Origin: JAPLJC01 sp963697965
GTDB taxonomy: Bacteria > Desulfobacterota > Desulfobaccia > Desulfobaccales > 0-14-0-80-60-11
DNA: 64,000 bases
Assembly: GCA_963697965.1 (NCBI GenBank)
Contig: OY969108.1
Location: forward strand, 1,364,001 to 1,428,000
Direction: 5' to 3'
Position 1 is the stretch's first letter. Every line of letters starts with the position of its first letter. The position numbers and the translations under genes are program-made. Shown here piece by piece: positions 48,847 through 57,007 of the stretch. The notes under the pieces were generated by a model. It ran no database searches and was not told the origin of the DNA. It was given only the letters and a program-made list of their open reading frames with translations.

Positions 48847-51210
48847 ATGAGCAAACCCACCCAAAACCTAACGATGCTGATATATCGATTGGTGGTTTTG
48901 CCAATGGTAGTCACCTGTTTCTCTGGTGTCACCCTGCTGAACCCGGCGTACCCGGCAACGGTGGCCACCGCGCCGCCCCAGACACTTAAAGGCGATAATG
49001 GTGAGGAAGGCTACCGCCGAGGCCTGGATTTGCTCAAGCAAGCTAAGACCGCCGAGGCCTTGCCCTTGCTGGAAGCCGCCTGGCGGATGCATCCCGACAA
49101 CGCCCGTATGCTGGCGGATTATCTGAGCGCCCTGGTCTGGCTCGGCCTGTACGATAAGGCGATTAATCTCTACGCGACTCATAAAAATGCGCTGGCGGGG
49201 GTCAAATATCTCTACCGCAATATGGCCAAGGCCTTTTATGAGACCAAAGATTACCGCCAGGCCCAAACCTTATATAACCAGGCCTTTTTCTTTGACAATT
49301 CAGATGCCGAGGCCCTGAAAGGATTGATCTTCTGTGCGGTCAAATTGCAGGAATATCCTGAAGCCGTCAGGGCCTGGCTGACGGCGTACCAGAAAAAAAC
49401 CATCCCCATTCATACCCTCACCTCTTTGAGAATTTATCTGATGCAGCAAGTGGGCGCCAATACCCTCGCCTTACAATATGCCCAGGCCCTTGGCATCAAA
49501 GATAAGGAATTAATAGAATCACTCAAGGGAGACGTGGCCGCGGAGAAGATCAAGTGGGACGAATATGACGCGGCCATTCAGATCCTGGAGCAGCAATTGC
49601 GGGATAACCCGGATAATTTCCGGGCCCGGTGTGATTATGTGGTCGCCCTGAGTGAAAAGTATCGGATGAAAGAGGTCTTGGACCAGTACCAGATCATCGA
49701 AAAGTTGGGACGGCCGGCTCCTTACTGGGTAACCGAGTCGGTGGCCGACGCCCTGCTTTATTTGAAGCGACCCCAAGAGGCGGTCAAGTTTTATCAACTC
49801 AGGCTGGAACAAAACCCCGAGGCCCCCTTTTCTGCCTACATGGGGCTCTATTACTCCTATACCGAGTTGCGGGACTGGGACAAGGCGGATCAGGCCTGGG
49901 ACCGGATCGATGATCTCCTGAAACACCAAAAGCTTAATTTTGTGGAGAAAGACGAGGCCTTCGAGGCCAGGGGCTGGTACTTAATTTATCAAGATAAGCT
50001 CAAGGAAGCCCAGGATTATTTCGAAGCCTGCCTGAGAGAGGCGGGCCTCTATTCCGGTTATAGAACGGGCCTGGGGCACGCCTATTATTTCCGGGGTTGG
50101 CCGCAGCAGGCCATGGAGCAATTCAAAATCGCCCAGAATATTGACCCCCAGGATGTGGCCACCCGGGTGGGGGAGGCCATGGCTTTAGATAGGAATGAGG
50201 AAGGGAGGGACTTCGGATTCAATTCGCCGGGTTATAAATATGAGGCCAGGGCTCTGGCCGATGAACTCTATAGCAAATACCCCTATGATTTACATGTCCA
50301 GGACCTCCACGAGGACTTGAGGGTAGAGGATCTGCCTCTGCTTTGGGGGGATATGCGATATATCCAAGAATGGCCCGGGGCGACGGAATTTCGATTGCGG
50401 GGTGGGGTCACGGCCAACATCAATCCCGTATTCCAGGTCTTTACTGATATCTTGCATATGCATTCCTATGAAACCACCTCCACCGAAAAATTTGTCTATT
50501 CTTGGGATCGAGTGGGTGGGGGTTTCAACTGGATCGTCTTGCCGTCTCTGACCCTGACCCAATCCGCGAGCTCAGATTATCTCGAACACCGCGACCTGGG
50601 GTCCTATACCAAACTCGGCTGGCAGGCCACCGAATGTCTCAAAGCCAGCGCCAGCTTCGATTCCTTTAGCCTGGATCTCCCGGTACGGGCCCAGGCCACG
50701 GGGGTCCACGGCAAAACTGCCATACTGAACCTGGATTATCAGGAAAGCGACCTGCGGGAATATAGCGCGCTTTTTACTTCCAACTGGCTGTCCGACGGCA
50801 ACTACAACCCTGAAATTGTGCTCGGGGCCGAGCAGAATGTGATCAACAACCCGGACTGGAAGCTCAGGCTGGGCCCGGAATTCTCTTACGATAGATATAC
50901 CAGATCTGAGGCGGAGGTGCCGTACTTTAGCCCCAACTTCGAATACAGTCTGGCCTTGAAGCCCATTTTGGAATATATCCCTTATAATGTGTACGACAGG
51001 AAACTCGTAACCAGGATTATTCCGGAGGTAGGTATATATAAAGAGGCCGGTTTTGGTTTCTACCCCATCGCGGGGTTTGCGTGGGAGCAGGAAATATGGA
51101 CTTCCAAAACATTTTGGCTTAAATGGACGGTAGGATATAATGAGCGTGTCTATGATGGGGTCTACACTAATGTCCTGGAAGCGTTCTTGTCGATTAATAA
51201 GAAATTTTAG
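48847..51210 (+). CDS. pgaA: PgaA-like poly-N-acetylglucosamine export porin
   Basis: 787 aa. Signal peptide (LVVLPMVVTCFSGVTLL, cut near YPA), then about 480 residues of TPR helices (GYRRGLDLLKQAKTAEALPL; YRNMAKAFYETKDYRQAQTL; GLGHAYYFRGWPQQAMEQF). A C-terminal region from about 510 has strands of an outer-membrane barrel (GGFNWIVLPSLTLTQSAS; TLGYNERVYDG-type) and ends INKKF. In the family the periplasmic TPR part binds the deacetylase and the barrel exports de-N-acetylated PNAG. The ribosome site TAGGAGGAG contains two GGA triplets, the core of CsrA sites. First gene of pgaABCD. Confidence 0.88.
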   Translation: MSKPTQNLTMLIYRLVVLPMVVTCFSGVTLLNPAYPATVATAPPQTLKGDNGEEGYRRGLDLLKQAKTAEALPLLEAAWRMHPDNARMLADYLSALVWLGLYDKAINLYATHKNALAGVKYLYRNMAKAFYETKDYRQAQTLYNQAFFFDNSDAEALKGLIFCAVKLQEYPEAVRAWLTAYQKKTIPIHTLTSLRIYLMQQVGANTLALQYAQALGIKDKELIESLKGDVAAEKIKWDEYDAAIQILEQQLRDNPDNFRARCDYVVALSEKYRMKEVLDQYQIIEKLGRPAPYWVTESVADALLYLKRPQEAVKFYQLRLEQNPEAPFSAYMGLYYSYTELRDWDKADQAWDRIDDLLKHQKLNFVEKDEAFEARGWYLIYQDKLKEAQDYFEACLREAGLYSGYRTGLGHAYYFRGWPQQAMEQFKIAQNIDPQDVATRVGEAMALDRNEEGRDFGFNSPGYKYEARALADELYSKYPYDLHVQDLHEDLRVEDLPLLWGDMRYIQEWPGATEFRLRGGVTANINPVFQVFTDILHMHSYETTSTEKFVYSWDRVGGGFNWIVLPSLTLTQSASSDYLEHRDLGSYTKLGWQATECLKASASFDSFSLDLPVRAQATGVHGKTAILNLDYQESDLREYSALFTSNWLSDGNYNPEIVLGAEQNVINNPDWKLRLGPEFSYDRYTRSEAEVPYFSPNFEYSLALKPILEYIPYNVYDRKLVTRIIPEVGIYKEAGFGFYPIAGFAWEQEIWTSKTFWLKWTVGYNERVYDGVYTNVLEAFLSINKKF

Positions 51211-53233
51211 CCTAGCTGCCGCTATCCTTCTATTAATCATAGGAATGTCTCATTATTCCTTTGGCTCTGAGGGAGGAGTGCGCAAGAGTAAACGAGGCGG
51301 CGTTGCACACGATATTCCGCCAACTTTACCGGCAGGTAAAGTTCTGGTCATTGTTTATCATGATCTTGTCCAAAAGGTAATCGAATCGGATGATATGCCC
51401 ATCGATGAGTTTGTCAGACAGATGGACTTCTTTAAAGCTAACGGCTATCACGTAATCAGTGTTAAGGATTTCCAAGAGGTTGCCGCCGGCAAGAAAACTC
51501 TGCCCGCCAAACCATTGTTATTAACCTTCGATGATGGCTATCTCAGCTTTTACGAGGTGGCTTATCCTATACTTAAGCTTTATCATTATCCCGCGGTTGA
51601 GTCAGTGGTAACTTCGTGGGTTAATGGAAAAAATCTTGATGTCTATGATATCTATGCAAAGAAAAAATTTATGAACTGGGACCAGCTAAAAGAGGTGTCC
51701 GACTCAGGCCTGGTCACCATTGGGGCTCATTCGGATAATCTGCATCACTATGTTATTGCAAACCCGCAGGGAAATACCGAACCGGCGCCCTTCACTTTCA
51801 TCTATGACCCGAAGACAGGAAAATATGAAACTGACGCCCAGTTTGCCGAAAGGATACGATCCGACCTGGCTCGGGAGCAGACGGAACTGCAAGAGAAACT
51901 GGGGGTTAAACCAACGGTCCTTACCTGGCCCTACGGGGAATATAACGAGATTGGCCTTAAAGAAGCTCAAAAACTGGGGTTCAATGTTTTTTTAACCATG
52001 GAGTCAGGCCTCGCCGATGTAGTGAATCTCAATCGGGTCAAACGCTACTATGCCCTCCCCGCTTTGAACTGGGTGGAGGATTTTAAGCAAGACTTGTTGC
52101 AAACCCAGCTTAAAAGCAAGCCCCACATTCGAGCAGTCCAGATGGACCTGGATCTTATAGTGGAGCCCGGCTCTTATGAGCAGAGTGATCGGAATTTAGG
52201 GAAATGTCTCGACAGGCTGGTTAGCCTGGGAGTAAATACCGTAATTATTCAGGGATATTGCGATGTTAGCGCAACAGGTACGGTTAATTCCCTCTATTTT
52301 GCCAATAGTGTCTTGCCGGTAAAGATGGACTTTCTCGAACATGCCGTCAATCGGATCAAGTCCCGGGATATGGATTGTTATGTCTGGATGCCGGTTTTGA
52401 GCTTCGAACTCCCTGACCAAAAGAAAAACGCAGAGTTAGTGGTGAATGAATTCAAAGAAGGCACGATCAGACCAACATCGGATTCCTACAAGCGGCTGTC
52501 GCCTTTTGATCCGCAGAGCCTGGAAATCGCCCGGAAGATTTACCGCGACCTGAGCGCCTATGTGAATTTTGACGGGGTCCTATTCCAGGACGACGCCTTT
52601 CTTACTGATGAAGAAGATTTCCAGCCCCGGGCGGCGGCGGCTTTTCAGAAGGCCCTGGGGCAAGAGTTGACTCCGGCTGCGGTCAAGGACGAGCCTATCA
52701 AAGGCAAATGGATCCAGTTAAAGACCGAAACCCTGGATAACTTTATCAATGAACTGATCCGGACCATTCATACTTACCGGCCCGAAGCCATGATCGCCAG
52801 GAACATTTACAGTGAAGCGGTGACCAACCCGGCCTCCCAAGCCTGGTTTGCCCAGAATCTGGAAGACTATTTGCGAACTTACGACTATACGGTGATTATG
52901 GCCTATGCTCAAATGGAAAAAATCGGCGGCCTCGCCAAAACCAAGAAATGGCAGCAGCAGTTGGTCGATATAGTCAAGCGGGACCAGGCCATTGATCGGG
53001 TCATCTTTAAGGTTCAAGCCTACGACTGGGACAAGAAAAGGTGGGTCGATGATAAAACTCTGGTAGCTGAGCTCACCAATCTCCAGGCTTTAGGAGCCCG
53101 GAACGTGGCATATTACCCCGATGGAGTTATTGAAGATAAGCCGAAAAGTAAGGATATTGCACCGATTATGTCCGGTAAAGAATTTACCCCGGAGCGGGTC
53201 CTCAGTATACCGCCGTCGCCAGAGGGAAAATAA
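51140..53233 (+). CDS. pgaB: PgaB-like PNAG N-deacetylase
   Basis: 697 aa if started at 51140; ATG 51170 is equally possible and both overlap the end of pgaA. N-terminal signal anchor (NFSLAAAILLLIIGMSHYSF). NodB-type deacetylase domain: VIVYHDL, LLLTFDDGYLSFYE (metal and catalytic Asp), GAHSDNLHH (metal His) and LTWPYGEYN. The C-terminal domain (from about 330) is the glycoside-hydrolase-like module with QMDLDLIV, DGVLFQDDAFLTDEE and YTVIMAYAQME. In the family it partially deacetylates, and can cleave, PNAG in the periplasm before export. Confidence 0.9.
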   Translation: MSVSMMGSTLMSWKRSCRLIRNFSLAAAILLLIIGMSHYSFGSEGGVRKSKRGGVAHDIPPTLPAGKVLVIVYHDLVQKVIESDDMPIDEFVRQMDFFKANGYHVISVKDFQEVAAGKKTLPAKPLLLTFDDGYLSFYEVAYPILKLYHYPAVESVVTSWVNGKNLDVYDIYAKKKFMNWDQLKEVSDSGLVTIGAHSDNLHHYVIANPQGNTEPAPFTFIYDPKTGKYETDAQFAERIRSDLAREQTELQEKLGVKPTVLTWPYGEYNEIGLKEAQKLGFNVFLTMESGLADVVNLNRVKRYYALPALNWVEDFKQDLLQTQLKSKPHIRAVQMDLDLIVEPGSYEQSDRNLGKCLDRLVSLGVNTVIIQGYCDVSATGTVNSLYFANSVLPVKMDFLEHAVNRIKSRDMDCYVWMPVLSFELPDQKKNAELVVNEFKEGTIRPTSDSYKRLSPFDPQSLEIARKIYRDLSAYVNFDGVLFQDDAFLTDEEDFQPRAAAAFQKALGQELTPAAVKDEPIKGKWIQLKTETLDNFINELIRTIHTYRPEAMIARNIYSEAVTNPASQAWFAQNLEDYLRTYDYTVIMAYAQMEKIGGLAKTKKWQQQLVDIVKRDQAIDRVIFKVQAYDWDKKRWVDDKTLVAELTNLQALGARNVAYYPDGVIEDKPKSKDIAPIMSGKEFTPERVLSIPPSPEGK

Positions 53234-53262
53234 AAACCTCCTGAAAGGGATTGCTTAAAACC

Positions 53263-54513
53263 ATGAAAATCCTGCGCCTCCTGGGATATTTTATCTTCTT
53301 ATATCCGCTATATATGAGTTTTATCTGGATGATCGGGGGTCTTTTATTCAGTATCCGCCGAGAACAAGCCGGATCTGTGAAACTTGATTATCATCCTTTC
53401 TTTTCTATTATCATTCCAGCCTATAATGAAGAAGGTAGTATCGAAGTTATAGTAGATAATCTGGGCGATTTAAATTATCCCTATTATGAAGTTATTGTAG
53501 TAAACGATGGCAGCACTGATAAAACTGCGGAGATTGTCGACAACCTGGTCCTTAAACACCCGTCTTGGTTGAAGGTAGTGCATTTGAAAGAAAATAAAGG
53601 CAAGGCGAATGCCTTAAATATGGGAATTTTAATCAGTAAAGGCCAATTTCTGGTAACTATTGACGCAGATTGTTTGTTGGACAAGGAAGCCATCAATTGG
53701 TTCGCCTGGCATCTGTTGTCCCATCCGCGGGTAGGCGCCATCACCGGTAATCCCAGGGTGTGGAATCGCACCTCCTTATTGGCGAGGATACAAACGGGGG
53801 AATATGCCACTATCATCGGCTTGATCAAGAGGACCCAGCGCATCCTTGGAAAAATTCTGACGGTCTCTGGAGTAATTGCGGCGTATCGGACGAGCGCCCT
53901 GCTGGACGTCGGCTTTTTCGAGGGGGACACGGTCACGGAAGACATTGATATAACCTGGAAACTACAAAAGAAATTCTGGGACGTCAGATACGAACCGCGA
54001 GCCTTGTGTTGGATATTAGTTCCCGAAACCATTAGGGGTTTGTGGCATCAGAGAGTGCGCTGGGCCCAAGGAGGGCTGCAAGTATTAATAAAACATGCCG
54101 ACATCTGGTTGGATATCCGGGAACGGAGATTTTGGCCTATTTATGTCGAGTATCTTGTGAGCATTATTTGGGCTTTTTCATTAACCCTGGTAACGATTAT
54201 TTGGCTTATATTAATAATTGTCAAATCTACGGGGCATGCCGTGCCGATTTTCGCCAATCCTATCTATCCAGAATGGTATGGTGCAGTACTGTGTTTGGCC
54301 TGTTTGCTTGTATTTTGCGTAAGTTTTATTATAGATCGGAAATATGAAAAATCTTTTATGCAAAACTACTTTTGGGTCGTATGGTATCCTATGGTATATT
54401 GGATCATAATTACCCTTACTACAATCAAAGCAGTGTACAATGTTACCATAAAAAAGAAGGCGGGGGCGTCATGGAAGAGTCCGGACAGAGGGCTCCAGAC
54501 CCTAAAATCCTAG
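53263..54513 (+). CDS. pgaC: PgaC-like PNAG synthase (GT2)
   Basis: 416 aa from ATG 53263; AAAGGGA lies upstream (a TTG right after it is less likely). Inner-membrane GT2: two N-terminal helices, then catalytic motifs IIIPAYNEEGSIEVIVDN, VVNDGSTDKT, VTIDADCLLD, TEDID and QRVRWAQGG, then C-terminal helices. Polymerises UDP-GlcNAc into poly-beta-1,6-GlcNAc. In E. coli its activity needs PgaD and c-di-GMP. Thirty bases after pgaB. Confidence 0.92.
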   Translation: MKILRLLGYFIFLYPLYMSFIWMIGGLLFSIRREQAGSVKLDYHPFFSIIIPAYNEEGSIEVIVDNLGDLNYPYYEVIVVNDGSTDKTAEIVDNLVLKHPSWLKVVHLKENKGKANALNMGILISKGQFLVTIDADCLLDKEAINWFAWHLLSHPRVGAITGNPRVWNRTSLLARIQTGEYATIIGLIKRTQRILGKILTVSGVIAAYRTSALLDVGFFEGDTVTEDIDITWKLQKKFWDVRYEPRALCWILVPETIRGLWHQRVRWAQGGLQVLIKHADIWLDIRERRFWPIYVEYLVSIIWAFSLTLVTIIWLILIIVKSTGHAVPIFANPIYPEWYGAVLCLACLLVFCVSFIIDRKYEKSFMQNYFWVVWYPMVYWIIITLTTIKAVYNVTIKKKAGASWKSPDRGLQTLKS

Positions 54514-54953
54514 ACGTACGGGGCCTCAAAACTAAAAAGAGGATTTTCTGGGAGACCCTGGTAACGTTCGGTTTATGGGGAGTTTTCTTATATTTAATTG
54601 GATTTATTTTATCATTTACCTTATGGTTGCTTGGTTTTAGTTTATTGAGCCATCAGTTGTATGAATCGGGGAATCAAGAATTTATGCGGCTTTTCAAGAA
54701 CGCCGGGTGGTTAACCACCATTGTGGTTCTGGTCACGATATCCTGGAGCTACTACAATTATTTCCTTATTAAGATAAGAGGGGAACGCCGGGGCAGTCGA
54801 GTCGGAATCTGTTTTGATAAAGATCTGGCGGATTTTTTTAAGATTGATCCCGAGATGTTGGAGAAGGCCAAAAATTATCCCCGCGTCAGCGTGGTAATGG
54901 AAGGAGATACCATTATCATTAGTGAGAGTGCCATCTCAGAGGGGATAATTTAG
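54471..54953 (+). CDS. pgaD: PgaD-like accessory protein
   Basis: 160 aa from ATG 54471, overlapping pgaC by 43 bp. Two membrane helices (LVTFGLWGVFLYLIGFILSF and LTTIVVLVTISWSYYNYFLI) with a cytoplasmic C-terminal region containing RGERRGSRVG. Size, topology and position match PgaD, which in E. coli binds c-di-GMP together with PgaC and stabilises the synthase. Sequence similarity within this family is low, so position weighs heavily. Confidence 0.75.
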   Translation: MEESGQRAPDPKILDVRGLKTKKRIFWETLVTFGLWGVFLYLIGFILSFTLWLLGFSLLSHQLYESGNQEFMRLFKNAGWLTTIVVLVTISWSYYNYFLIKIRGERRGSRVGICFDKDLADFFKIDPEMLEKAKNYPRVSVVMEGDTIIISESAISEGII

Positions 54954-55240
54954 GCGGCTATTTCTGCCAGCCAATCAAGACCACACATATTTTTATTCTT
55001 ACTAAAGGTATGAAGTCGCCTCATGCTTCGTTCTTTCGCGGTAATTGCCAAGGGTCCAGTAATGCGCTTGCAAGCCAAGTGACGGGAAGGCTGGGGAAAC
55101 TGGTCCAGAGCCGGCGAGCCTCTCCCGGAAACGAAGATAATCTTCATTGGCCAAAGTATTTTCTCACTCGCCCCGCTCTTCGGTCTATACCGCCGTCGGG
55201 TGAAGAGGGGAAAATCACGGCAAGAACTTTTGGCAAGCGC
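54954..55240. other. Non-coding gap after pgaD
   Basis: No gene or clear terminator. Leads into inverted repeat R5. Confidence 0.4.
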
Positions 55241-55333
55241 GCTAGGGTTGGGGCCCTTTCACGATGTAAGGCTTTCTTTTTGCCTCAGCGTGTCCTGGGC
55301 AGCCCCTTTTTCCAACCTATGGCCTGGGCCCGG
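55241..55333 (-). repeat. Inverted repeat R5, right of the pga operon
   Basis: Reverse complement: GGCCATAGGTTGGAAAAAGG, GGCTGCCCAGGACACGCTGA, GGCAAAAAGAAAGCC, then GAAAGGGCCCC. Pairs with 48536-48645; together they enclose pgaABCD. Confidence 0.7.
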
Positions 55334-55340
55334 TCTTCCT

Positions 55341-56477
55341 TCACTCCTTCGCCCCTGTCATGATCCTGAGTTCGTGTTGGGCGCGAACGTCTCCTTGAGC
55401 AGCCGCCTTCTCATACCAGGCCTGGGCCTGGGCATAGTCTTGGGTCACGCCTTTGCCCCAGGCATACATGAGGCCGAGTTCGTATTGGGCCCGAGGGTCA
55501 TTTTGAGCAGCGGCCTTTGCAAACCAGGCCTGGGCCTGGGCATAGTTCTGGGGCGCGCCTTTGCCCCAGGCATACAAGAGCCCGAGATTATATTGAGCCC
55601 CCGCATATCCCTGAGCGGCGGCCTTCTCAAACCAGGTCTGGGCCTGGGTGTAATCTTGCTTGACCCCCTTGCCCTCGAGATATAAGACCCCGAGTTCGTA
55701 TTGGGCCCGAGGGTCATTTTGAGCAGCGGCCTTTGCAAACCAGGCCTGGGCCTGGGCATAGTTCTGGGGCGCGCCTTTGCCCCCGGCGTACAAGAGCCCG
55801 AGATTATATTGAGCCCCCGCATATCCCTGAGCGGCGGCCTTCTCAAACCAGGTCTGGGCCTGGGTGTAATCTTGCTTGACCCCCTTGCCCTCGAGATATA
55901 AGACCCCGAGTTCGTATTGGGCGCGAGGGTCATTTTGGGCAGCGGCCTTTTCAAACCAGGTTCTGGCCTGGGCATAGTCCTGGGGCACGCCTTTGCCCCC
56001 GGCGTACAAGAGCCCGAGATTATATTGAGCCCCCGCATATCCCTGAGCGGCGGCCTTTTCAAACCAGGTCTGGGCCTGGGTATAGTCTTGCTTGACCCCC
56101 TTGCCCTCGAGATATAAGACCCCGAGTTCGTATTGGGCGCGAGGGTCATTTTGGGCAGCGGCTTTTGCAAACCAGGTTCTGGCCTGGGCATAGTCCTGGG
56201 GCACGCCTTTGCCCCCGGCATACAAGAGCCCGAGATTATATTGAGCCCCCACATGTCCCTGAGCGGCGGCCTTTTCAAACCAGGTCTGGGCCTGGGTATA
56301 GTCTTGCTTGACCCCCTTGCCCTCGAGATATAAGACCCCGAGTTCATATTGCGCCCGAGAATCACCCCTGACGGCTAAGGCTCTGGTCTTTTGGAAACTT
56401 TGAGGGAAAGCGCTTGTGGTCAGGACGATGAAACATAACAAGAACAATAGAATCGCCAAAGGGTACCTTCTCTTCAT
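55341..56477 (-). CDS. Secreted Sel1-repeat protein with near-identical tandem units
   Basis: 378 aa. Signal peptide (LAILLFLLCFIVLTTSAFPQ), then nine Sel1-like repeats of 36 aa. They alternate between two types, LGVLYLEGKGVKQDYTQAQT and LGLLYAGGKGVPQDYAQART, so the DNA repeats every 216 bp with very few differences. Sel1 repeats form a helical solenoid for protein binding, often in envelope or signalling complexes. Near-identity of the units implies recent expansion, and the copy number may vary between strains. Convergent with the pga operon. Confidence 0.85.
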   Translation of the reverse strand: MKRRYPLAILLFLLCFIVLTTSAFPQSFQKTRALAVRGDSRAQYELGVLYLEGKGVKQDYTQAQTWFEKAAAQGHVGAQYNLGLLYAGGKGVPQDYAQARTWFAKAAAQNDPRAQYELGVLYLEGKGVKQDYTQAQTWFEKAAAQGYAGAQYNLGLLYAGGKGVPQDYAQARTWFEKAAAQNDPRAQYELGVLYLEGKGVKQDYTQAQTWFEKAAAQGYAGAQYNLGLLYAGGKGAPQNYAQAQAWFAKAAAQNDPRAQYELGVLYLEGKGVKQDYTQAQTWFEKAAAQGYAGAQYNLGLLYAWGKGAPQNYAQAQAWFAKAAAQNDPRAQYELGLMYAWGKGVTQDYAQAQAWYEKAAAQGDVRAQHELRIMTGAKE

Positions 56478-56600
56478 TTCTCACTCCTCATACCAGGGTG
56501 CTTTCAAAAAGTTTTGGTAGCCGCATGCCTTAGCCTATACCTAAGCACAAAATAGAAACCTTGACCTGCGCCCAGTAACTGTACCAAATTTTAAGTTAGG

Positions 56601-56730
56601 ATGGGGGTTAAGTCAAGCCAGAGATGCTGGCGGATTCTGGCGGTTTTGATGGAAAGCCCGTTTTATTTCACCATTCCTCTACGAAAAAGGCTGGAATTCA
56701 TAAAAGTTTTTTCTGAGCAATCTGTTTATC
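56601..56730 (+). pseudogene. Decayed copy of the small conserved gene
   Basis: Encodes RILAVLMESPFYFTIPLRKR LEFIKVFSEQS, the core of the protein at 46872-47054, without its proper start. Gap 56478-57007 holds otherwise only repeat R2. Confidence 0.5.
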
Positions 56731-56795
56731 ATCGCATTTGTGAATATAACGAACTATGGATAAGTGGAAGTCTAATTTCAAAGGAGGCGCCAAAA

Positions 56796-56980
56796 ACCTT
56801 CCATATCTAGAGGATATCCAGCCTTCTTGGCCGGAAGGATTCCTGCCATTCCCGCCTGTAACCTGGCGTTTCCTTGTCACCGATATCTGAAATCATCCTC
56901 TCCACAGATGCCCGCGCAATATATGCTGATCATATCGGCAACTATTAGAATTTTTTGATAGGATTCTGTTTTGGCAAGTA
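56796..56980 (+). repeat. Long dispersed repeat R2
   Basis: ACCTTCCATATCTAGAGGAT, AACCTGGCGTTTCCTTGTCA, AGATGCCCGCGCAATATATG, TGATCATATCGGCAAC and TTTTGGCAAGTA. Confidence 0.75.
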
Positions 56981-57007
56981 ACTCGCTATAAGCTGGCAAT
57001 AACCTTG

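Noticed and set aside
55445..56365. A 306-aa frame and several 66-aa plus-strand frames within the Sel1 gene
   Set aside because: They repeat every 216 bp and merely mirror the tandem units of the real Sel1 gene in other frames.
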